From Micromonospora ferruginea (lineage in GTDB: Bacteria; Actinomycetota; Actinomycetes; Mycobacteriales; Micromonosporaceae), in NCBI RefSeq assembly GCF_013694245.2, contig NZ_CP059322.2:1732001-1796000 (forward strand): DNA of 64,000 bases, read 5' to 3'. This document shows, in pieces, positions 17,253 through 26,085 of this stretch; the first letter of the stretch is position 1; every line of letters begins with the position of its first letter. The notes under the pieces were generated by a model. That model made no database searches. It had not been told where the DNA came from and saw only the letters and a list, made by a program, of their open reading frames with translations. Made by a program: the position numbers and the translations under genes.

Positions 17253-18299
17253 GTGCCAGCCACCATCCGGGACGTCGCCCGGGCCTCCGGCGTGCACATC
17301 TCCACCGTCTCCCGCACGTTCTCGGCCCCGCACCTGGTCAACCCGGAGACCCGGGTCCGGGTGCTGGCCTGCGCGGAGGACCTCGGCTACCGGCCCAACC
17401 GGGCCGCCCGGGCCCTGATCACCGGCCGGACCCACAACATCGGCCTGATCGTGGCCGACATCGCCAACCCGTTCTTCCCGCCGCTGATCAAGGCGGCGGA
17501 GGGGCAGGCCCGGCACCGCGACTACCACGTGTTCGTGGCCGACACCAACGAGGACCCGCTCGCCGAGGAGGACCTGGTCCACGCGCTCGCCAAGCAGGTC
17601 GACGGCGTCCTGCTGTGCAGCCCCCGGATGAGCAACAGCCTGATCGAGCAGGTCAGCCGTGAGGTCCCGGTGGTGGTGATAAACCGCCAGGTCACCGGCC
17701 TGCCCTGCGTGATGATGGACGTCGGGCAGGGCGCGCGGTCCGCGATCGAGCACCTGCTCGGCCTCGGCCACCGGCGGATCGCGCTGCTCGGCGGCCCGCG
17801 CGGCTCCTGGACCAACCGGGAGATGCGCCGGGCCGCGGCCGCCGCCGCCCGCGGCGGCGGCGCGGACCTGACCGTGCTCGGGCCCAACCAACCCACCGAG
17901 ACCGGCGGCGGCGCCACGGCCGAGGCGGTACGCCGCAGCGGCGTCACCGCCGTGCTCGCCTACAACGACCTGATGGCGCTCGGCCTGATCGAGGGGCTCG
18001 ACGCGCTCGGGCTGCGGGTGCCGCAGGACGTCAGCGTGATCGGCGTCGACGACATCGCGCTGAGCCGGCTCACCCGCCCCAAGTTGACGACGGTGGCCAC
18101 GCCGACCGCGGCCGCCGGCCGGACGGCCGTCGACATGTTGCTGCAACACGACTCCGACGCGCCGCGCGGCGCCCGGGGCCGGGGCGCGGCAGCCGGCGAC
18201 CGTCGCACCACCGCACAGGTAATGCTCCAGACCGTACTGGTCGTCCGCGACTCGACCGGGCCCGTTCCCGAGCCCGGTCGAAACGGCGCCGGGGCCTGA
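17253..18299 (+). CDS. LacI-family regulator of the pectin/hexuronate cluster
   Basis: 348 aa from GTG 17253 (GAGGGAG upstream). The N-terminal helix-turn-helix is TIRDVARASGVHISTVSRTF, followed by the hinge region RPNRAARALITGRT and the sugar-binding fold (NIGLIVADIANPFFPPL, GARSAIEHLLGLGHRRIALLGG, VIGVDDIALSRLTRPKLTTV). The C-terminal ~30 residues after GARGRGAAAG are family-typical but lengthened. It sits between the divergent catabolic and transport operons, each with TGCAA-type half sites nearby, so it is the likely local repressor. The inducer is probably a uronate intermediate such as KDG (inference). Confidence 0.92.
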   Translation: MPATIRDVARASGVHISTVSRTFSAPHLVNPETRVRVLACAEDLGYRPNRAARALITGRTHNIGLIVADIANPFFPPLIKAAEGQARHRDYHVFVADTNEDPLAEEDLVHALAKQVDGVLLCSPRMSNSLIEQVSREVPVVVINRQVTGLPCVMMDVGQGARSAIEHLLGLGHRRIALLGGPRGSWTNREMRRAAAAAARGGGADLTVLGPNQPTETGGGATAEAVRRSGVTAVLAYNDLMALGLIEGLDALGLRVPQDVSVIGVDDIALSRLTRPKLTTVATPTAAAGRTAVDMLLQHDSDAPRGARGRGAAAGDRRTTAQVMLQTVLVVRDSTGPVPEPGRNGAGA

Positions 18300-18306
18300 C
18301 GAGGTG

Positions 18307-18338
18307 GCCCGGGTCCGCATAGCGGTGCGGACCCGGGC
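18307..18338 (+). terminator. Hairpin after the LacI gene
   Basis: 13-bp perfect arms GCCCGGGTCCGCA / TGCGGACCCGGGC, 8 nt past the lacI stop and 58 nt before the transporter operon. A smaller GGCGGCC/GGCCGCC pair follows at once. It may limit read-through into the ABC genes. Confidence 0.7.
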
Positions 18339-18396
18339 GGCCCGTGGACGGCCGCCGGTGACGTCGTCGCCTCCCACAGCCGAGGAGTGAGCGCAG

Positions 18397-19740
18397 ATGC
18401 ACCCCGCAACGCCCCCCACCGCCGGCGCACCCGCCGGGCGGAATCACCGTACCCTTCTGTCCCGACGTCGATTCGTCCGCGGCCTGGCCGCGGTCGCGCT
18501 GGTCGCGCCGCTCGCCCTGGGCGCGGCCGGCTGCGGCGGTGACGACGACGCCGGCGACGGCGGCCCGGTCAAGCTCTCCATCTTCTGGTGGGGCGGCGAC
18601 GCGCGGGCCAAGCTCACCGAGGACGCCCTGGCGCTCTACACGAAGAAGCACCCGGACGTGACGTTCGAGAAGACCTGGCAGGCCAACCAGGGCTACTTCG
18701 ACAAGCTGGCCACGCTGACCGCCGGCGGCAACCCGCCGGACCTGTTCCAGATCGACGACAACTACCTCGCCGAGTACGCCGGCCGCAGCACCACGCTCGA
18801 CCTGGGCAGCTACCGCGACTCCGGCAAGCTCGACGTGTCGAAGTTCCCGAAGAGCCTGCTCGAGTACGGCGTGGTCGACGGCAAGCTCGCCGGGGTGGCC
18901 GCCGGGGAGAACACCCAGGGCCTGGTCTACAACAAGACGCTGCTCACGAAGAACGGGCTGCCGGAGCCGACCACCGGGATGAGCTGGGAGGAGCACATCG
19001 CCTGGGCGGAGCAGGTGGCGAAGAAGACCAAGGTGCCCGGCACCCAGGACCCGAGCGCCGACTACAAGGCGCTCTGGGTCTGGCTGCGCCAGCAGGGCAA
19101 GGACCTGTACAAGGGCAAGGAACTCGGCTTCACCGTCGAGGACGTGACGAAGTGGTTCGAGCTGTGGAAGGGGGCCCGTGACTCCGGTGCCACCCCGACC
19201 GCCGACGTCATCCACCAGGGCAACGCCACCGACATCACCAAGCAGCTCGTGGTCACCGGCAAGGCGGCCACCTCCTGGGTCTGGGCCAACCAGATGCCCG
19301 ACCTGAAGAAGAACACCAAGGACGAGCTGGGCGTGGTGGCGTACCCGGGCGACCCGAGCGCCCAGTGGGCCCGCGCCTCGATGTACTGGTCGGTGTTCAA
19401 GGGCAGCAAGCACCGCGACACCGCGGTCGACGTGATCAACTTCCTGAACAACGACCCGGAGGCGGTCGCGCTGCTCGGCACCGACCGCGGCCTGCCCTCC
19501 AACATGGACCTGCGGGCCAAGGTCAGCGAGACCGCCACCGACCCGGCCATGAAGCAGTCCATCCAGGTCGAGTCCGACCTGGCGCAGAAGTTCGGCCCGT
19601 CCCCGCAGGTCCCGATCAAGGGCCACAGCAAGGTGAAGTCCGAGCTGACCAAGGCCGCCGAGAACGCCCAGTACGGCCGGGCCACCCCGGCGCAGGCGGC
19701 GGAGCAGTTCGTCACCGCCTGCAAGGCCGCGATCGCCTGA
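18397..19740 (+). CDS. Sugar ABC transporter substrate-binding lipoprotein
   Basis: 447 aa, ATG with GAGGAG ten nt upstream. The N-terminus combines a twin-arginine-like SRRRFVRG with a lipobox (LGAAGC; Cys at about residue 46), so it may be a Tat-exported lipoprotein. The rest is an extracellular solute-binding protein of family 1: KLSIFWWGGDARAKL, the GNPPDLFQIDDNYLAEYAG region, and the C-terminal helix with AAEQFVTACKAAIA. It captures a sugar or oligosaccharide outside the cell, probably oligogalacturonides or uronates given the cluster (inference), and delivers it to the two permeases encoded downstream. Confidence 0.9.
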   Translation: MHPATPPTAGAPAGRNHRTLLSRRRFVRGLAAVALVAPLALGAAGCGGDDDAGDGGPVKLSIFWWGGDARAKLTEDALALYTKKHPDVTFEKTWQANQGYFDKLATLTAGGNPPDLFQIDDNYLAEYAGRSTTLDLGSYRDSGKLDVSKFPKSLLEYGVVDGKLAGVAAGENTQGLVYNKTLLTKNGLPEPTTGMSWEEHIAWAEQVAKKTKVPGTQDPSADYKALWVWLRQQGKDLYKGKELGFTVEDVTKWFELWKGARDSGATPTADVIHQGNATDITKQLVVTGKAATSWVWANQMPDLKKNTKDELGVVAYPGDPSAQWARASMYWSVFKGSKHRDTAVDVINFLNNDPEAVALLGTDRGLPSNMDLRAKVSETATDPAMKQSIQVESDLAQKFGPSPQVPIKGHSKVKSELTKAAENAQYGRATPAQAAEQFVTACKAAIA

Positions 19741-19769
19741 CCCGACGACGAGAAGAAAGGAACCGGCCC

Positions 19770-20753
19770 GTGGCCCTCACCACGGCGCCCGGCCGGACCC
19801 CCCGGACCGGACCGGTCGGCCCCCGCCCCACGCGGCGCGGGGCCGGCCGGGCCCGGTACGGCGAGGGCCTGGCGGGGTACGTCTTCCTCTCGCCCTGGCT
19901 CATCGGACTGATGGGCATCACGGCGCTCCCGATGCTGCTGTCGCTCTGGCTCAGCTTCACCGACTACGACATCCTCACCCCGCTGTCCGAGGTGCGCTGG
20001 GTCGGGCTGGCCAACTACGAGCGGATGTTCACCGCCGACCCGTCGTACTGGCACGCGGTGCGGGTCACGCTGACGTTCGCGCTGGTCGCCGTGCCGCTGA
20101 AGCTGGCCGCCGCGCTCGGCGTGGCGCTGCTGCTCAACCGCACCTGGCGCGGCGTCGGGCTGTTCCGCGGCCTGTTCTACCTGCCGTCGCTGCTCGGCGG
20201 CAGCGTGGCGCTCGCCATCGTCTGGGTCAACATGTTCAACCGGGACGGCGCGTTCAACTCCTTCCTCGCCCTCTTCGGCGTCGAGGGGCTGCCCTGGGTC
20301 GCCGACCCGGACTGGGCGCTGCAGACGCTGATGGTGCTGGCGATCTGGCAGTTCGGCGCACCCATGGTGATCTTCCTGGCCGGCCTCAAGCAGGTCCCGG
20401 TCGAGCTGTACGAGGCGGCGGCCGTGGACGGCGCCGGGGTGTGGCGGCGCTTCCGCGCGGTCACCCTGCCCATGCTCTCCCCGGTGATCTTCTTCAACCT
20501 GGTGCTGGAGACCATCCACGGCTTCCAGGGCTTCACCGCCGCGTTCGTGCTCAGCAACGGCACCGGCGGCCCGGTCGACTCCACCCTGATGTACACGCTC
20601 AAGCTCTACATCTCCGGCTTCACCGACCTGGAGATGGGCTACGCCTCGGCGATGGCCTGGGTGTTCCTGCTCGCCATCGCGCTCATCACGGCCGTCTTCT
20701 TCAGCACCGGCCGGTTCTGGGTGCACTACTCGGACGGAGGGGACGACTCATGA
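19770..20753 (+). CDS. Sugar ABC transporter permease, MalF/UgpA type
   Basis: 327 aa from GTG 19770 (AAAGGA upstream). Six transmembrane segments begin after an Arg/Pro-rich cytosolic start (YVFLSPWLIGLMGITALPMLL). The EAA loop that contacts the ATPase is present as ELYEAAAVDGAGVWRRFRAVTLP. Together with the next gene it forms the membrane channel. No ATPase gene lies in the operon; actinomycetes often share the MsiK ATPase among such systems. Confidence 0.93.
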   Translation: MALTTAPGRTPRTGPVGPRPTRRGAGRARYGEGLAGYVFLSPWLIGLMGITALPMLLSLWLSFTDYDILTPLSEVRWVGLANYERMFTADPSYWHAVRVTLTFALVAVPLKLAAALGVALLLNRTWRGVGLFRGLFYLPSLLGGSVALAIVWVNMFNRDGAFNSFLALFGVEGLPWVADPDWALQTLMVLAIWQFGAPMVIFLAGLKQVPVELYEAAAVDGAGVWRRFRAVTLPMLSPVIFFNLVLETIHGFQGFTAAFVLSNGTGGPVDSTLMYTLKLYISGFTDLEMGYASAMAWVFLLAIALITAVFFSTGRFWVHYSDGGDDS

Positions 20754-21622
20754 CCGCGGTGACCGCCGGCGCCGGCCGACGCCGCCCGCGCAACCGGCAG
20801 GCGCTGCGCCTGCTGGTGCTCGTGGTGATCGTGGCGGTGGTGCTCTACCCGCTGGTCTGGATGCTCGGCACCTCGGTCAAGTCGCAGGCCGAGATCGTCA
20901 ACAACATCGGCCTGCTGCCGGAGGACTTCACCCCCGGCAACTACGTCGAGGGCTGGACCAACTTCGACGTCGGCTTCGGCCGGTTCTTCCTCAACAGCGC
21001 CATGGTCAGCCTGCTCACCGTCGTCGGCAACGCGCTGTCCTGCCTGCTCGCCGCGTACGCCCTCGGGCGGCTGCGGTTCCGGCTGCGCAAGGTGTGGTTC
21101 ACCGTCATGATCGGCACCCTGCTGCTGCCCGGACACGTGCTGATCGTGCCGCAGTACATCCTGTTCCGCAGCCTCGGCCTGGTCGGCGGCGACTGGCCGT
21201 ACCTGCCGTTGCTGGTGCCGCACTTCCTGGCCACCGAGGCGTTCTTCGTCTTCCTCATGGTGCAGTTCATGCGGGGCATCCCCCGCGAGCTGGACGAGGC
21301 CGCCAAGATCGACGGCGCCAGCCCGTACGGCGTCTTCCGGCACGTGATCCTGCCGTTGAGCCGTCCCGCGCTGGTCACCACCGCGATCTTCTCGTTCATC
21401 TGGACCTGGAACGACTTCTTCCGGCAGCTCGTCTTCCTGTCCACCCTCCAGGACTACACCGTGCCGGTGGCGCTCACCCTGTTCATCGACTCGACCAGCC
21501 AGAGCGCGGTCGGCCCGATGTTCGCCATGTCGGTGCTGTCCCTGCTGCCGGTGTTCCTGTTCTTCCTCGCCTTCCAGCGGATGCTGGTCGAGGGCATCAA
21601 CACCAGCGGGTTGAAAGGATGA
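20750..21622 (+). CDS. Sugar ABC transporter permease, MalG/UgpE type
   Basis: 290 aa; its ATG overlaps the previous stop as ATGA. Six transmembrane helices and the EAA loop ELDEAAKIDGASPYGVFRHVILP, followed by FSFIWTWNDFFRQLVFL, which is typical of MalG-type partners. Second half of the channel for the pectin-cluster importer. Confidence 0.93.
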   Translation: MTAVTAGAGRRRPRNRQALRLLVLVVIVAVVLYPLVWMLGTSVKSQAEIVNNIGLLPEDFTPGNYVEGWTNFDVGFGRFFLNSAMVSLLTVVGNALSCLLAAYALGRLRFRLRKVWFTVMIGTLLLPGHVLIVPQYILFRSLGLVGGDWPYLPLLVPHFLATEAFFVFLMVQFMRGIPRELDEAAKIDGASPYGVFRHVILPLSRPALVTTAIFSFIWTWNDFFRQLVFLSTLQDYTVPVALTLFIDSTSQSAVGPMFAMSVLSLLPVFLFFLAFQRMLVEGINTSGLKG

Positions 21623-22263
21623 CCGCCGAGCGCCCCCGCCGGGACTGGCGGGACACCGTGGCCGAGGCGGCCGACCTGGCGCTGCTCGGCCTCGCCGTGG
21701 CGGTGGCCGCGCTGCCGCTGCTCACGCTCGCCCCGGCGGTCGCCACCGCGTCCGCCGCGCTGCACGACCGGTCGGTCACCGGGAGCTGGCCGCCGGTGCG
21801 GACCAGCCTGGCCCGCTTCGGCCGGGCGTTGCCGGCCGGGGCGGCGGTCAGCGCCGTCGCCCTCGCCGCCGTCGTGCTGCTCGCCGCCGACCTGCTCGCG
21901 CTCGCCACCGGCCGGGTACCCGGCGGGGGGCCGGCGCTCGCGGTCACCGCCGTCGTGGTCGCGGCCCTGCTCGGGTACGCGGGCCTGGTCGCCGTCGCGG
22001 TCGGGCGCACCGGCGGCCGGGGCTGGCGGTCCGCCGCCCGGCACGCCGCCCGCACCTGCCTGCACCGGCCCGGCGTCTGGGCCGCCGCCGCCGGGACCTG
22101 TGCGCTGGCCACGCTGCTCGCCGCGCTGGTGACACCGGTGGCGGTGCCGATCCTCGGCGGGTACACGCTGGCGGCGCTGCACGCGGTCGACGCCCGTCGC
22201 CCGGCCGGCGCGCCGGAACCCGCGGAGGCGCGCGACCTGGCGATCCGTCCGGAGGCGTCGTGA
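21619..22263 (+). CDS. YesL-like (DUF624) membrane protein
   Basis: 214 aa, start overlapping the permease stop (ATGA). Four to five hydrophobic segments, beginning with a basic patch and LALLGLAVAVAALPLLTLAPAVA, which matches the DUF624/YesL pattern (short loop, then ATASAALH). YesL homologues are encoded beside ABC importers and rhamnogalacturonan or other plant-polysaccharide enzymes in Bacillus. The molecular role is not established; a transporter accessory is plausible. Confidence 0.7.
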   Translation: MTAERPRRDWRDTVAEAADLALLGLAVAVAALPLLTLAPAVATASAALHDRSVTGSWPPVRTSLARFGRALPAGAAVSAVALAAVVLLAADLLALATGRVPGGGPALAVTAVVVAALLGYAGLVAVAVGRTGGRGWRSAARHAARTCLHRPGVWAAAAGTCALATLLAALVTPVAVPILGGYTLAALHAVDARRPAGAPEPAEARDLAIRPEAS

Positions 22264-23186
22264 CCGCCGCTCCGTGGCCCGGCGCCGTCCCGGACACCGC
22301 CGCTGCCGCGCCGGGCGCAGGCCACGCCGTCACCCCCGCCTCGGACGGGGTGGAACGGCTGGTCGTCGCCGGGACGGAGGTCGCGCGCTACGTCCTCCGG
22401 CCGGACCTGGACCCCCGGCACGGACCCCGGCCCTACCTGCATCCGGTCCGGACCCGCGCCGGCGTCCCGGTCACCGACGCGCTCCCCGCCGACCACGTCT
22501 GGCACCTCGGCGCGTCGCTGGCCGTGCCGGACGTCGACGGCACCAACCTCTGGGGCGGGCGCACCTACGTGCGCGGCAGCGGTTACACCTGGCGCGACGA
22601 CCACGGCGCCGTCGCGCACACCGGCTGGCGGGAGCGGGCCGCCGACCGCCTCGACCACGACCTGGCGTGGCGGGACCGGGCCGGCCGGCCGCTGCTGCGC
22701 GAGCACCGCCGCCTCACCGCCGCCCCGGCCGGCGACGACGCCTGGTGGCTGACGGTGTCCGGCACGCTCACGTCCGCCACCGGCGCGGACGTGCACCTGG
22801 GCAGCCCGGCCACCAACGGCCGCTCCGGCGGCGCCGGCTACGGGGGCTTCTTCTGGCGGGCGGTCAGCGACGTCGAGGCCCGGGTGTGGACCGGGGAGGC
22901 GTCCGGTGAGGAGGCGGTCAACGGCTCCGCCGCGCCGTGGCTGGCGCTCGCCGGTACCGGGCCCGGCGGCGACGCGTACACGCTGGTCTTCACCGGCCTG
23001 GGGTCGGGCGACAGGTGGTTCGTCCGCACCGCGATGTACCCGGGCGTCTGCGTCGCGTACGCCTTCGACCGGCCGGCGGTGGTCGCCGCCGACACCCCCC
23101 GGCGCCACCGGTACCGGGTGCTGGTGGTCGACGGCCACCTCGACCCGGCCACCGTGCCGGCCCGCCTGGCGGAGGTGCTCCGGTGA
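22260..23186 (+). CDS. PmoA-family (DUF6807) protein
   Basis: 308 aa, ATGA overlap with the preceding gene. The motifs RPYLHPVRTRAGVPVTDALPADHVWHLG and GGFFWRAV are those of the DUF6807 group, misnamed after methane monooxygenase PmoA. No signal peptide or membrane segment. Members occur in carbohydrate-use clusters of actinomycetes and Bacteroidetes and have no proven activity that I know of. Conserved His residues (LHP, DHVWH) suggest an enzyme or a sugar-binding fold. Confidence 0.75.
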   Translation: MTAAPWPGAVPDTAAAAPGAGHAVTPASDGVERLVVAGTEVARYVLRPDLDPRHGPRPYLHPVRTRAGVPVTDALPADHVWHLGASLAVPDVDGTNLWGGRTYVRGSGYTWRDDHGAVAHTGWRERAADRLDHDLAWRDRAGRPLLREHRRLTAAPAGDDAWWLTVSGTLTSATGADVHLGSPATNGRSGGAGYGGFFWRAVSDVEARVWTGEASGEEAVNGSAAPWLALAGTGPGGDAYTLVFTGLGSGDRWFVRTAMYPGVCVAYAFDRPAVVAADTPRRHRYRVLVVDGHLDPATVPARLAEVLR

Positions 23187-23222
23187 GCGCGAGGAGCGAG
23201 CCCCGCAGTCGCGAACGAAAGG
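23187..23222. repeat. Short GC-rich intergenic stretch resembling a dispersed repeat
   Basis: The 43-nt gap before the kinase contains GCGAGGAGCGAGCCCCGCAG followed by TCGCGAACGAAAG. I recall near-identical stretches before many Micromonospora genes, but there is only one copy here. It supplies the AAAGGGGG ribosome site of the next gene. Confidence 0.35.
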
Positions 23223-23229
23223 GGGCACC

Positions 23230-24213
23230 GTGACGGGGCCGGAGGTCGCCTGCGTGGGGGAGACCATGGTGGTGCTCACCCCCGACGACGGCGGGCCGCT
23301 GCAACACGCCGCCCGACTCGTCGTCGGCGTCGGCGGCGCCGAGTCGAACGTGGCGACGGGACTGGCCCGGCTCGGCCACCGCGTCGCCTGGGTCAGCCGG
23401 GTCGGCGACGACCCGTTCGGCCGCCGGGTGGTCGCCGAGATCGCCGCCGCCGGGGTGGACGTCGACCTGGTCACCGTCGACCCGGCCGCCCCCACCGGCG
23501 TCTACCTCAAGGATCCCGGGCCGGCCGGCACCCGGGTGCACTACCACCGGGCCGGCTCGGCGGCGAGCCGCCTCGGCCCGGCGGACCTCGCCGACCCGCG
23601 GCTGGCCGGGGTGCGCCTGCTGCACCTGTCCGGGATCACCGCCGCGCTCTCCGACTCCTGCCGGGACCTGCTCGCGCACGCCCTTGGCGGGCGGGCCGCG
23701 CCCGGCGCCCGGGTCACCTTCGACGTGAACCACCGGCCCGCGCTCTGGCCCGTCGAGCGCGCCGCCCCGGTGCTGCGCGAGCTGGCCGACCGCGCCGACG
23801 TGGTGCTCGTCGGGCTGGACGAGGCGGCGACGCTCTGGGGCAGCGCCGACCCGGCGGCCGTGCGCGACCTGCTGCCCGGGCCGGAGCTGCTGGTGGTCAA
23901 GGACGGGCCGGTCGGCGCCACCGCGCTGCCGCGTACCGGACCGGCGGTGTTCGTGCCGGCGCGGCCGGTGGACGTGGTGGAGCCGGTCGGCGCCGGGGAC
24001 GCGTTCGCCGCCGGTTTCCTGGCCGGGCTGCTGCGCGGGGCGGACCTGAGATCCTGTCTGCGCCTCGGGCACCTCACCGCGGCGCCGGTGCTGGCCGCGC
24101 CGGGCGACACCGCGCCGCCGCCGGATCCGGTGTGGACCACCCGGGCGCTGGCGTGGACGGATCGGGAGTGGGCGACGCCGGCGCGGCGTCCCGACGGAGG
24201 GAGCGGCACATGA
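23230..24213 (+). CDS. kdgK: PfkB-family 2-keto-3-deoxygluconate kinase
   Basis: 327 aa from GTG 23230 with AAAGGGGG upstream. Ribokinase/PfkB signatures: N-terminal VGVGGAESNVATGLARLG and C-terminal VEPVGAGDAFAAGFLAG, where Asp is the catalytic base and GAGD forms the anion hole. It phosphorylates KDG to KDPG with ATP. The sugar is inferred from the neighbour: the next gene, overlapping by ATGA, is KDPG aldolase. Confidence 0.88.
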   Translation: MTGPEVACVGETMVVLTPDDGGPLQHAARLVVGVGGAESNVATGLARLGHRVAWVSRVGDDPFGRRVVAEIAAAGVDVDLVTVDPAAPTGVYLKDPGPAGTRVHYHRAGSAASRLGPADLADPRLAGVRLLHLSGITAALSDSCRDLLAHALGGRAAPGARVTFDVNHRPALWPVERAAPVLRELADRADVVLVGLDEAATLWGSADPAAVRDLLPGPELLVVKDGPVGATALPRTGPAVFVPARPVDVVEPVGAGDAFAAGFLAGLLRGADLRSCLRLGHLTAAPVLAAPGDTAPPPDPVWTTRALAWTDREWATPARRPDGGSGT

Positions 24214-24845
24214 CCGGGCACGACTTCGCACCGCTGTTCGGCGACGCGCGGGTGATGGTGATCCTGCGCGACCTGCCGCCCGAGGAGACGGTCCGCCTCG
24301 CGGAACTGGCCTGGGATCTCGGGATCGGGGTGGTGGAGGTGCCCATCCGTACCGTCGGGGCGGTGCCCGCGCTGCGCGCCGCCGCCGCGGCCGGGCGGCG
24401 CCGGGACCGGATCGTCGGCGCCGGCACGGTGCGCACCCCGGCCCAGGTCCGCCAGGCGGTGAGCGCCGGCGCGGCGTTCACCGTCGCGCCCGGCCTGGAC
24501 CTGGCGGTCGCCGACGCGGCGCACACCTACGGCATCCCGCACCTGCCCGGCGTGGCCACCCCGACCGAGGCGCAGCAGGCGCTCGACCACGGCCTGGTCT
24601 GGCTCAAGGCGTTCCCGGCGGTCAGCCTCGGACCGGCCTGGTTCCGGGCGGTCGCCGGGCCGCTGCCGGAGGCCCGGTTCGTGGCCACCGGCGGCATCGA
24701 CGCCGGCAACGCGGGCGACTTCCTGGCCGCCGGGGTCCGGGTGGTGGCGGTCGGTTCGGCGCTCACCGACCCGGCGCAGCTCCCGCGCCTGGCCGAGCTG
24801 GCCACCGGCCGCCCGGTCAGCCGACCGTACGGCCGGACGTCGTGA
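24210..24845 (+). CDS. eda: KDPG (2-keto-3-deoxy-6-phosphogluconate) aldolase
   Basis: 211 aa, ATGA overlap with kdgK. Class I aldolase barrel: the catalytic Glu lies in GVVEVPIRT, the Schiff-base Lys in WLKAFPA, and the phosphate-binding ATGGIDAGNAGDF and VAVGSAL stretches are in place. It splits KDPG to pyruvate and glyceraldehyde-3-phosphate, closing the galacturonate pathway of this cluster. Its 3' end overlaps the convergent membrane-protein gene by 29 bp. Confidence 0.93.
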   Translation: MTGHDFAPLFGDARVMVILRDLPPEETVRLAELAWDLGIGVVEVPIRTVGAVPALRAAAAAGRRRDRIVGAGTVRTPAQVRQAVSAGAAFTVAPGLDLAVADAAHTYGIPHLPGVATPTEAQQALDHGLVWLKAFPAVSLGPAWFRAVAGPLPEARFVATGGIDAGNAGDFLAAGVRVVAVGSALTDPAQLPRLAELATGRPVSRPYGRTS

Positions 24846-25581
24846 CCGTGGTGCGGACCGCCTTGACGATCGCCGGGATCGAGCCGATCAGCAGCACCAA
24901 CGCCCAGATCAGCGCCACCACGGCGAACACCACCGCGCCGAGGTCGTCGAGGATGCTGACCAGGATCACCGGCAGCAGGCCGTGCAGGAACTGCAGCACC
25001 ACCGTGCACAGCAGCGTGGTCAGCGCCAGCAGCACCAGACCCTTGTTGCGCAGGAACCGCGGCTGGGCGGCCAGCAGCAGGCCCGCCCAGATCAGCTTGA
25101 GCAGCAGCACCAGCCCGAGCAGCACGGCCGCGTCGTCGACCGGGAAGAACCCCCACACCGCCAGGTAGGCGAGCGTGCCGAACGGGGGCGCCAGGAACAG
25201 CGAGACCATCACCGTCAGCTCGACGAACGCGATGATCAACAGGACCAGCGACACCAGCAGCAGCACGATCGAGAAGACGAGCGTGGCGACGCCCTGCACC
25301 CGGCCCTGCACCCGGTCCGGCAGCACCAGGCTCAGCGCGAACAGCCCGGTGGTCCAGAGCGCCACCACGTCGATCAGGGCCAGGTAGCCGATGCCCCGGC
25401 CGGACGGCTCGGCCACCGCGCCCACGTCGCCCAGCTCGACGCCGAGCTGCCCGGCGCTGTCGCGCAGCGCGCCGCCCGCGTCCCCGCCGCCGGTCAACGC
25501 GGCGGCGCCCAGCTCCACGCCGACCACCAGCGCCACCACGAACAGCGCCAGCAGCAGGAACGGTTTCCGCAGTTCACCCAT
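24817..25581 (-). CDS. Polytopic membrane protein at the end of the CIS operon
   Basis: 254 aa, ATG. An N-terminal transmembrane segment (FLLLALFVVALVVGVEL) is followed by a ~45-residue extracytoplasmic Gly/Ala-rich loop and about five further helices, with a basic C-terminus. No enzymatic motif. It follows the 158-aa CIS-linked membrane protein by 27 nt and is probably in the same transcript. Possibly a membrane component or adaptor of the injection system; not assigned to a named family. Confidence 0.6.
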   Translation of the reverse strand: MGELRKPFLLLALFVVALVVGVELGAAALTGGGDAGGALRDSAGQLGVELGDVGAVAEPSGRGIGYLALIDVVALWTTGLFALSLVLPDRVQGRVQGVATLVFSIVLLLVSLVLLIIAFVELTVMVSLFLAPPFGTLAYLAVWGFFPVDDAAVLLGLVLLLKLIWAGLLLAAQPRFLRNKGLVLLALTTLLCTVVLQFLHGLLPVILVSILDDLGAVVFAVVALIWALVLLIGSIPAIVKAVRTTVTTSGRTVG

Positions 25582-25608
25582 GTCGCGCCTCCGCGTCGGC
25601 GGGCCCGG

Positions 25609-26085
25609 TCAGGACCGGGCGACAGTGACCGTGCACCCGCCACCTCCCGGACACCGCAGCAGCACCTCGGTCTCCCGGTCCACCGCCACCTTCGCCACCG
25701 TCGCGCCGTCCGGCCCGGGCGTCACCTCGTCGGTCACGGTGACGTCCGCGTCGCCGGGCGCGCGGGCGGTCACCTCGAACGGCGTCGCCCCGCGCAGCAC
25801 CAGCGTGCGCAGCGACCCCGGGTCGGCGACCCGCAGCCGGCAGGTGGCGCCGAAGCCGACCACCAGCCCGTCGGCGGTGCCGACCGGGTCGGCGGCCGGC
25901 GGCAGGCAGGTCACGGTCACCGTCGCCGGATCCACCGCCCCGGCTCCGCGCCCGAGCCGGGCCAGCGGGCCCGGCCCGGCGGCCGGGTCACCCGGACCGT
26001 CCCGCCGCCCGGCCACCGCCACCACCCAGAGCGCCACCAGCAGGACGGCCAGCACGACCAGCAGCACCTTCTGCCGGCCACTCAT
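25609..26085 (-). CDS. Single-pass membrane protein, CIS operon
   Basis: 158 aa, ATG overlapping the previous stop as ATGA. One N-terminal transmembrane helix (VLLVVLAVLLVALWVVAVAG), then an external beta-rich domain with four cysteines (VTCLPP, ATCRLR, LLRCPGGGGCTV) likely to form disulfides. No family recognised. Coupled to the gene before it, so the two may form a membrane complex. Confidence 0.65.
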   Translation of the reverse strand: MSGRQKVLLVVLAVLLVALWVVAVAGRRDGPGDPAAGPGPLARLGRGAGAVDPATVTVTCLPPAADPVGTADGLVVGFGATCRLRVADPGSLRTLVLRGATPFEVTARAPGDADVTVTDEVTPGPDGATVAKVAVDRETEVLLRCPGGGGCTVTVARS

